Shown one piece after another: positions 60,012-64,000 of a stretch of 64,000 bases of DNA (position 1 is its first letter; each line of letters starts with the position of its first letter). The position numbers and the translations under genes are program-made. The DNA is from Akkermansiaceae bacterium (lineage in GTDB: Bacteria; Verrucomicrobiota; Verrucomicrobiia; Verrucomicrobiales; Akkermansiaceae): positions 114,891 through 178,890 of the forward strand of contig JACKPZ010000008.1 of assembly GCA_024233135.1 (NCBI GenBank). The letters are read 5' to 3'. The notes below the pieces were generated by a model that saw nothing but the letters and a program-made list of their open reading frames with translations, was not told the origin of the DNA and did not search any database.

Positions 60012-62554
60012 GACGAATGACAAACGGAAAGGGTGGGGTCGCCGCGGCCGGGAAGCAGCAGGCTCGCGAGCCAACCGGCGGCGAAAGAGGCGACGAAGCC
60101 GATCGCCGCGTAGAGCAGGCCGGTGACCGGCGCGTTGGTTAGATGAAGCGTGAGTACGGTGGCGAGGCCGATGACCGCGCCGACGAGAGCTCCGGCGCCG
60201 TTGCCCCGGCGGGTGAAGATGCCGAGAGCGAACAAGCCGCCCAACGATCCCGCGGTGAGACCGATCATCGTGTTGAAGGTCTTGAACGCGGACTCGATGT
60301 TGGACTCCGCCATGGTCACGGCAATGGCGATGCCGAACAGCCCGGCAACGATCACCGCCGCCTGGGCGGCGCGCAGATAGCTCCGGTCGTCGCGCCCGGG
60401 ACGCAGCAGCCGCGAGTCGATGTCCTTCACGAACGCCGTGGCCACGCTGTTGAGCGACGACGATACGGTCGATTGCGAGGCGGCGAAGATCGCGGCGATG
60501 ACCAGCCCCGAGACCCCCACCGGGAGTTGTTGCATGATGTAGAACGGCAGGATCGAGTCCGAGGCCGCCATCGCCGGATCGAGATCCTGCGGGTGGGTCT
60601 TGTAGAACGCATACACCGCGATCCCGAGCGCGAAGAACACCATCGAACCGAAAATCGACATCCACATCGTCACCTTCAACGAGCGGCGGGCGGCGGAAAT
60701 ATCACGGGTGGTGACATATCTCTGCACCACGTCCTGGCTGGAGGTGTAGGGGACCAGCGAGTTGAAGAAAAACGCGACGAACAGGACGATCGCGGCGTTG
60801 GTCCCGTCGGCGACGTCAAAGGAATCCCAGCGGAGGTTCTCGAACAGCTTGTGATCGCTGACGGCGATCTGGGCCATGCCGGCCAGCCCGCCGTCGACGC
60901 GGGCCGCGGCAAGGCCGAAACACAACAGCGCGCCGGCCATCAGGACGATCGCCTGGATCGCATCGGTCCACACGACCGCCTCGATGCCGCCGATGACGGT
61001 GTAGACGAGGCAAAGCACGCCGATCACCACGATGGCGGTGACCACGCCGATGTCCGAAACGGCGGCCAGCGCGAGCGCGGGCAGATAGAGCACGATGGCG
61101 ATGCGCCCGAGGTGGAACAGCGTGAAGGACAGCGAGGCGAAGATGCGGCAGGGCAGGTTGAAGCGTTTCTCAAGGTACTCGTAGGCCGAGGTCAGGTCGA
61201 GCTTCCGGAAGAACGGCAGGTAGAACATCGCGACGAGCGGCACGATGAGCAGGATCGGCAACTGGCCGATGTACCATGAGACATCCGTCTGATAGGCCCG
61301 CGCCGGAATGCCCATGAAGGTCAGCGCGCTGAGCATCGTCGCGAAGATGGAAAGGCCCGCCACCCACGCGGGCACCCGCTGGCCGCCGCGGAAATACGCC
61401 TCGGTCGATCCGGACGCCTCGCGTTTCATGAACCACACGCCGACACCGATCATGCCGGCGAGATAGGTGGCGACGACCGTCCAGTTGAGCGCGCCGAAGG
61501 AAGCCTTGGCCGGCTGCGGGGTGGCCGAGAGCACTTGCGGCGAGCGCACCGCCGGACGGATCTCGCCGCTGGGGATCACGATGCGGTCCCGCCACGAAAC
61601 CACGGGTGTCGTCACCGGTGGGAACATGGTTTCCGGAACCGTTCCGAACCGCGTCCACGTGTTCGTCACCGAGTCATAGCCGAGGATGTCGCGGGGAAAT
61701 CCGGGGTGGGCGGACTTCGGTTGGAAATCAGCAAGCGTGCCGTCGTCCCCGCCGACGATGAACACATGGCTGGTCCCGATGGCCGGAGCGGGGGAGGGGG
61801 CCGCCACCGCCGCGCGTGGCATCTTGGCAAGGGCGCTCCAACCCTGTCCGGGATCGTATCGCCACGCGTCGTGGAGGTAGGTGCGGACGGGATTTCCATC
61901 GGGATCCGGTGCGAGCGAGGCGCCGGAGAACACGAAGAACGCCCCTCCGCGCGAGCTGGCGACGGGCAGGATGCGGCCGGGGCCCGGCAGGGGCTCGAGC
62001 TCCTTCCATCCGTCGCCCGGATTTGCGAGATCCAGGGCGAGCAGGGCGGCGGAAGCACTGGCATCCGCCGGGCCGTGGGTGCCACCGATCAGAAAGACCA
62101 GGTCCCCGACGCGTGCTCCCGCCATGTTCGCGAGCGGACGTGGCAGCGGGGCGGTTTCCTCGCTCACCAGAGATCCGTTTTCCATGCGCAGCAGATAACA
62201 CGAAGCGCTGTGTTGCTCCGGATCCGATCCGCCGATGCACAGCAGTCCATTCGCGGTGTCGATGGAAACCCCGTAGCCGAGCGGACGCGGCAGTTTCCCC
62301 GCCACGCGCCAGGTGCCGTCCGGCTTGTCGAGTGCGAAGATCTGGTCGTGCCAGACCTTCGTGCCGCCTTCCCACGGTGCCTTGTCGGGGAAATTCGCAC
62401 CTCCCGCGACCACCAGCGAGCCCTCCACGCTGCCGGCGAAGGCCCCCGCGAAACCGTGCGCGTCGGGAAGTGGAGGCAGCTCCTTCCAGGAGAGCGCGGT
62501 GCCGGAAGCATGGAGCGTGGACAAGGTGAGGATGGCGGAAAGAATTCGGATCAC
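60008..62554 (-). CDS. Kelch-type sialic acid mutarotase fused to sodium:solute symporter
   Basis: 848 residues from GTG 62554. Upstream frame to 63280 is antisense to another gene and was rejected. A signal peptide (ILSAILTLSTLHASG) exports the N-terminal kelch beta-propeller (about 20-375): LVVAGGANFPDKAPWEGGTK, VFLIGGTHGP, VFIVGGDDGTLADFQP, as in NanM/YjhT-type mutarotases. Then a full SSS transporter of about 13-14 helices (about 390-840) follows, with VPAWVAGLSIFATMLSALTF and GGIEAVVWTDAIQAIVLMAG. The fusion should equilibrate and import sialic acid with sodium. It heads the lyase and epimerase genes, all coupled by ATGA. Confidence 0.92.
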   Translation of the reverse strand: MIRILSAILTLSTLHASGTALSWKELPPLPDAHGFAGAFAGSVEGSLVVAGGANFPDKAPWEGGTKVWHDQIFALDKPDGTWRVAGKLPRPLGYGVSIDTANGLLCIGGSDPEQHSASCYLLRMENGSLVSEETAPLPRPLANMAGARVGDLVFLIGGTHGPADASASAALLALDLANPGDGWKELEPLPGPGRILPVASSRGGAFFVFSGASLAPDPDGNPVRTYLHDAWRYDPGQGWSALAKMPRAAVAAPSPAPAIGTSHVFIVGGDDGTLADFQPKSAHPGFPRDILGYDSVTNTWTRFGTVPETMFPPVTTPVVSWRDRIVIPSGEIRPAVRSPQVLSATPQPAKASFGALNWTVVATYLAGMIGVGVWFMKREASGSTEAYFRGGQRVPAWVAGLSIFATMLSALTFMGIPARAYQTDVSWYIGQLPILLIVPLVAMFYLPFFRKLDLTSAYEYLEKRFNLPCRIFASLSFTLFHLGRIAIVLYLPALALAAVSDIGVVTAIVVIGVLCLVYTVIGGIEAVVWTDAIQAIVLMAGALLCFGLAAARVDGGLAGMAQIAVSDHKLFENLRWDSFDVADGTNAAIVLFVAFFFNSLVPYTSSQDVVQRYVTTRDISAARRSLKVTMWMSIFGSMVFFALGIAVYAFYKTHPQDLDPAMAASDSILPFYIMQQLPVGVSGLVIAAIFAASQSTVSSSLNSVATAFVKDIDSRLLRPGRDDRSYLRAAQAAVIVAGLFGIAIAVTMAESNIESAFKTFNTMIGLTAGSLGGLFALGIFTRRGNGAGALVGAVIGLATVLTLHLTNAPVTGLLYAAIGFVASFAAGWLASLLLPGRGDPTLSVCHSS

Positions 62555-62575
62555 GTCGGAAAGAGTCTGGAGGAT

Positions 62576-62630
62576 ATACGGTGCGTATGCCGAGAGCGTT
62601 GTTCCGTGGCTGGTCGGTTGGGCCGACCAG
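62576..62630. promoter_or_regulatory. Two inverted repeats upstream of the sialic-acid operon
   Basis: ATACG-GTG-CGTAT lies at 62576-62588, about 22 bases upstream of the GTG start. A longer hairpin, CTGGTCGG-TTGGG-CCGACCAG, lies at 62610-62630. Neither has a U-tract. The first is a candidate operator; the second could be an operator or the terminator of the upstream LamG-like gene. Confidence 0.35.
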
Positions 62631-62718
62631 AAGCCCTGGGCAGACGATACGCCGCGGGAGATGCCGTCGTTTCCCCGAGGCGTTGCGGATTTGCCATCCA
62701 TTGCGAACCAACTCCGCC

Positions 62719-63588
62719 TTACCTTCGGCGCGTGAGCAGGCCGAGGCCGAGCAGAAGTGATGAAACCAACGCGACCCGTGGCTCGGGAACCGCAAGAAAC
62801 TCGGAGGGGGCGAGCACCCCGCTGCTGATCCGATAGGTATCTTGCAGGCCGTCGAAGTAGTTGGATGTGGTTCCGTTGTAGGCTCCGACGGAGAAGTCGC
62901 TGGTGCCGTTGAGGATGGTTCCGAGCGAGCCGATGTCGGTGTCCGTGTTGGTGTGGAGGAGGAAGCCGTCGAGGTAGGCGCGGATTTCCTTGGCGGTGGC
63001 GTCGTAGACGAGGGCGATGCCGTGCCATTGTCCATCGGCCTTGGCGGCGGAGATGTCGATCGTGTTGGAGAACAGGTTGGCGTTGGCAGCTCCGCTCACA
63101 AAGGCGTAGTGCAGGAATCCGCCGGACTCGCGGAGCCAGAATTCGTTGCCACCGGTCTGTCCCATGAGGCCGTTGATGGCTTCGGTGGTCGAGTTCCAGT
63201 TCACCACCGCCTCGAAGGTGTAGCTCTGGGTTCCGTCGAGGGTGAAGTAGGGGGTCGTGGTCGTCGTCGGGCCGTCCCATGCATCGGGAATCGAGGTCAG
63301 GCCGTCCCGCAGAAAGACTTTCCCATAACGGTCGCCGCTCGTGTCGATGCCGGCGCCGTTCGGAGCGGCGATGACCTGCACATTGCCGTTCGTGCTTCCC
63401 CAGAAGCCGTGGTAGCCGTTGCCGGAGGTTTCCTCAACACGTTCGCCGTCGTCCAGATTGGTATCGAGATTGGTGTCCGCCCAGGTGTCGAACGTGATTT
63501 CCATGATGGTGGCGGCATGGGCGAGGGTCCCCCAAGCGATGGATGCGAAGATGGGGAAAACGGGTCGAAAGGTGGATTGAATGGCCAT
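62719..63588 (-). CDS. LamG-like (concanavalin) secreted protein with PEP-CTERM tail
   Basis: 289 residues from ATG 63588, with a signal peptide ending near LAHA. The body is a LamG/concanavalin domain: YFTLDGTQSYTFEAVVNWNS, NEFWLRESGGFLHYAF, HGIALVYDATAKEIRAYLDG and FSVGAYNGTTSNYFDGLQDT. The tail AVPEPRVALVSSLLLGLGLL followed by TRRR is a canonical PEP-CTERM signal, so an exosortase sorts it. It stands upstream of the sialic-acid operon on the same strand, across 164 bp. No catalytic residues can be seen; it may bind carbohydrate. Confidence 0.88.
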   Translation of the reverse strand: MAIQSTFRPVFPIFASIAWGTLAHAATIMEITFDTWADTNLDTNLDDGERVEETSGNGYHGFWGSTNGNVQVIAAPNGAGIDTSGDRYGKVFLRDGLTSIPDAWDGPTTTTTPYFTLDGTQSYTFEAVVNWNSTTEAINGLMGQTGGNEFWLRESGGFLHYAFVSGAANANLFSNTIDISAAKADGQWHGIALVYDATAKEIRAYLDGFLLHTNTDTDIGSLGTILNGTSDFSVGAYNGTTSNYFDGLQDTYRISSGVLAPSEFLAVPEPRVALVSSLLLGLGLLTRRR

Positions 63589-63717
63589 GATGCGGGGAGG
63601 AATCAAACTTCGATGGGTGCGGTTTCGCCGATCCGGCGACGGATGGGAAGTGAGGTGCTTTGGTTTTCTTTTGGACCAGGGGTGGGTGCGGCGTTGAGGC
63701 GGCCGACGGAAGGGAAA

Positions 63718-63747
63718 CGCCCCGGGTCCTCCTCCGAACCCGGGGCG
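63718..63747 (-). terminator. Strong hairpin terminator between two surface-protein genes
   Basis: CGCCCCGGGT (63718-63727) pairs perfectly with ACCCGGGGCG (63738-63747) across a 10-base loop. On the minus strand it lies 24 bases after the stop at 63772 and is followed by TTTCCCTT, a weak U-tract. Confidence 0.7.
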
Positions 63748-63771
63748 CCCTGCGTGTTTCGCTTTGCAGGA

Positions 63772-64000
63772 TCAATCCGCTTTCACACGGACGAAGAGTG
63801 TGCTCGCGCCGAGCGGCTTGGTGCCGCTGAGGGTGACCGCGACGGATTCGACTCCGGTGCCATCCGGACCGGCCGAGTCGTCGAGCGTGGCGGTGGTGTC
63901 CTCGGTCCAGGTTTCGAGATCATCGGAAGTCCACACCGAGTGGCTGAGGCCGGTGAGGGCGTCGTCGCGGCGGATGTAGGTGAAGGTGCCGGTGGTTCTG
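63772..64000 (-). CDS. C-terminal end of a surface protein (5' part off window)
   Basis: About 75 codons enter from the right edge and stop with TGA at 63772-63774. The visible part reads FTYIRRDDALTGLSHSVWTS, DDLETWTEDTTATLDDSAGP, then VESVAVTLSGTKPL and ASTLFVRVKAD. This is a common C-terminal module of large secreted proteins in Verrucomicrobia (the SHSVWTSxDLxTWTE pattern). The rest of the protein is not visible. Confidence 0.85.
   Translation of the reverse strand, partial: RTTGTFTYIRRDDALTGLSHSVWTSDDLETWTEDTTATLDDSAGPDGTGVESVAVTLSGTKPLGASTLFVRVKAD

Overview
The window looks like a chromosome segment of a high-GC bacterium of the Planctomycetes-Verrucomicrobia group, most likely a Verrucomicrobiae member. 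The evidence is a PVM-type bacterial microcompartment locus, paired PPC-domain and DUF1501 proteins, PEP-CTERM-like sorting tails, autotransporter-associated strand repeats, a long-insert NusB, and many operons whose genes overlap by ATGA. High GC opens long ORFs on the opposite strand of most genes; these were discarded.

Layout. 1-8350: a divergent DeoR regulator and a microcompartment operon (PduL, three BMC-H, acetate kinase, three BMC-P, CoA-acylating aldehyde dehydrogenase, class II aldolase, ketopantoate-reductase-like enzyme). This fits fucose/rhamnose breakdown via lactaldehyde. A REPIN-like double hairpin lies inside the operon. 8486-16984: a six-gene, translationally coupled envelope operon (membrane coiled-coil protein, small coiled-coil protein, prenyltransferase-fold protein, three paralogous beta-rich/LamG-like proteins). 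16991-24548 (minus): PPC protein, DUF1501 protein, trypsin-like protease, orphan DNA methyltransferase coupled to pyruvate kinase, and a small membrane protein. 24700-44059: mostly housekeeping and surface genes (zinc-ribbon membrane protein, AI-2E family permease, nusB, ribH, malQ, YugP-like protease, AAG glycosylase, a 1410-residue SGNH/Ig-like protein, carbon-nitrogen hydrolase, TolQ-like protein, deacetylase, PhnP-like hydrolase, TIGR03790, DUF2851, thiS). 44266-44916: tRNA-Asn followed by gene debris.

44917-51867 (minus) holds the most striking group. A DUF2723/TMEM260-like GT-C glycosyltransferase is followed by a secreted protein of about 15 TIG/IPT domains, and then, overlapping by 4 bases, by a dolichyl/polyprenyl-phosphate mannose synthase-like GT2. 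Human TMEM260 is known to O-mannosylate TIG/IPT domains, so this looks like a self-contained bacterial donor-transferase-acceptor unit for TIG O-mannosylation. The TIG gene is built from a 489-bp tandem unit and carries two compensating single-base indels.

51946-64000: a large autotransporter-repeat/PEP-CTERM-like protein, MtfA-like peptidase, GH105 hydrolase, and a sialic-acid catabolic operon (kelch mutarotase fused to a sodium:solute symporter, N-acetylneuraminate lyase, N-acylglucosamine 2-epimerase, with NagZ downstream). A LamG-like PEP-CTERM protein, a hairpin terminator and the C-terminal end of another surface protein close the window. Assignments rest on reading motifs by eye; no database search was run.
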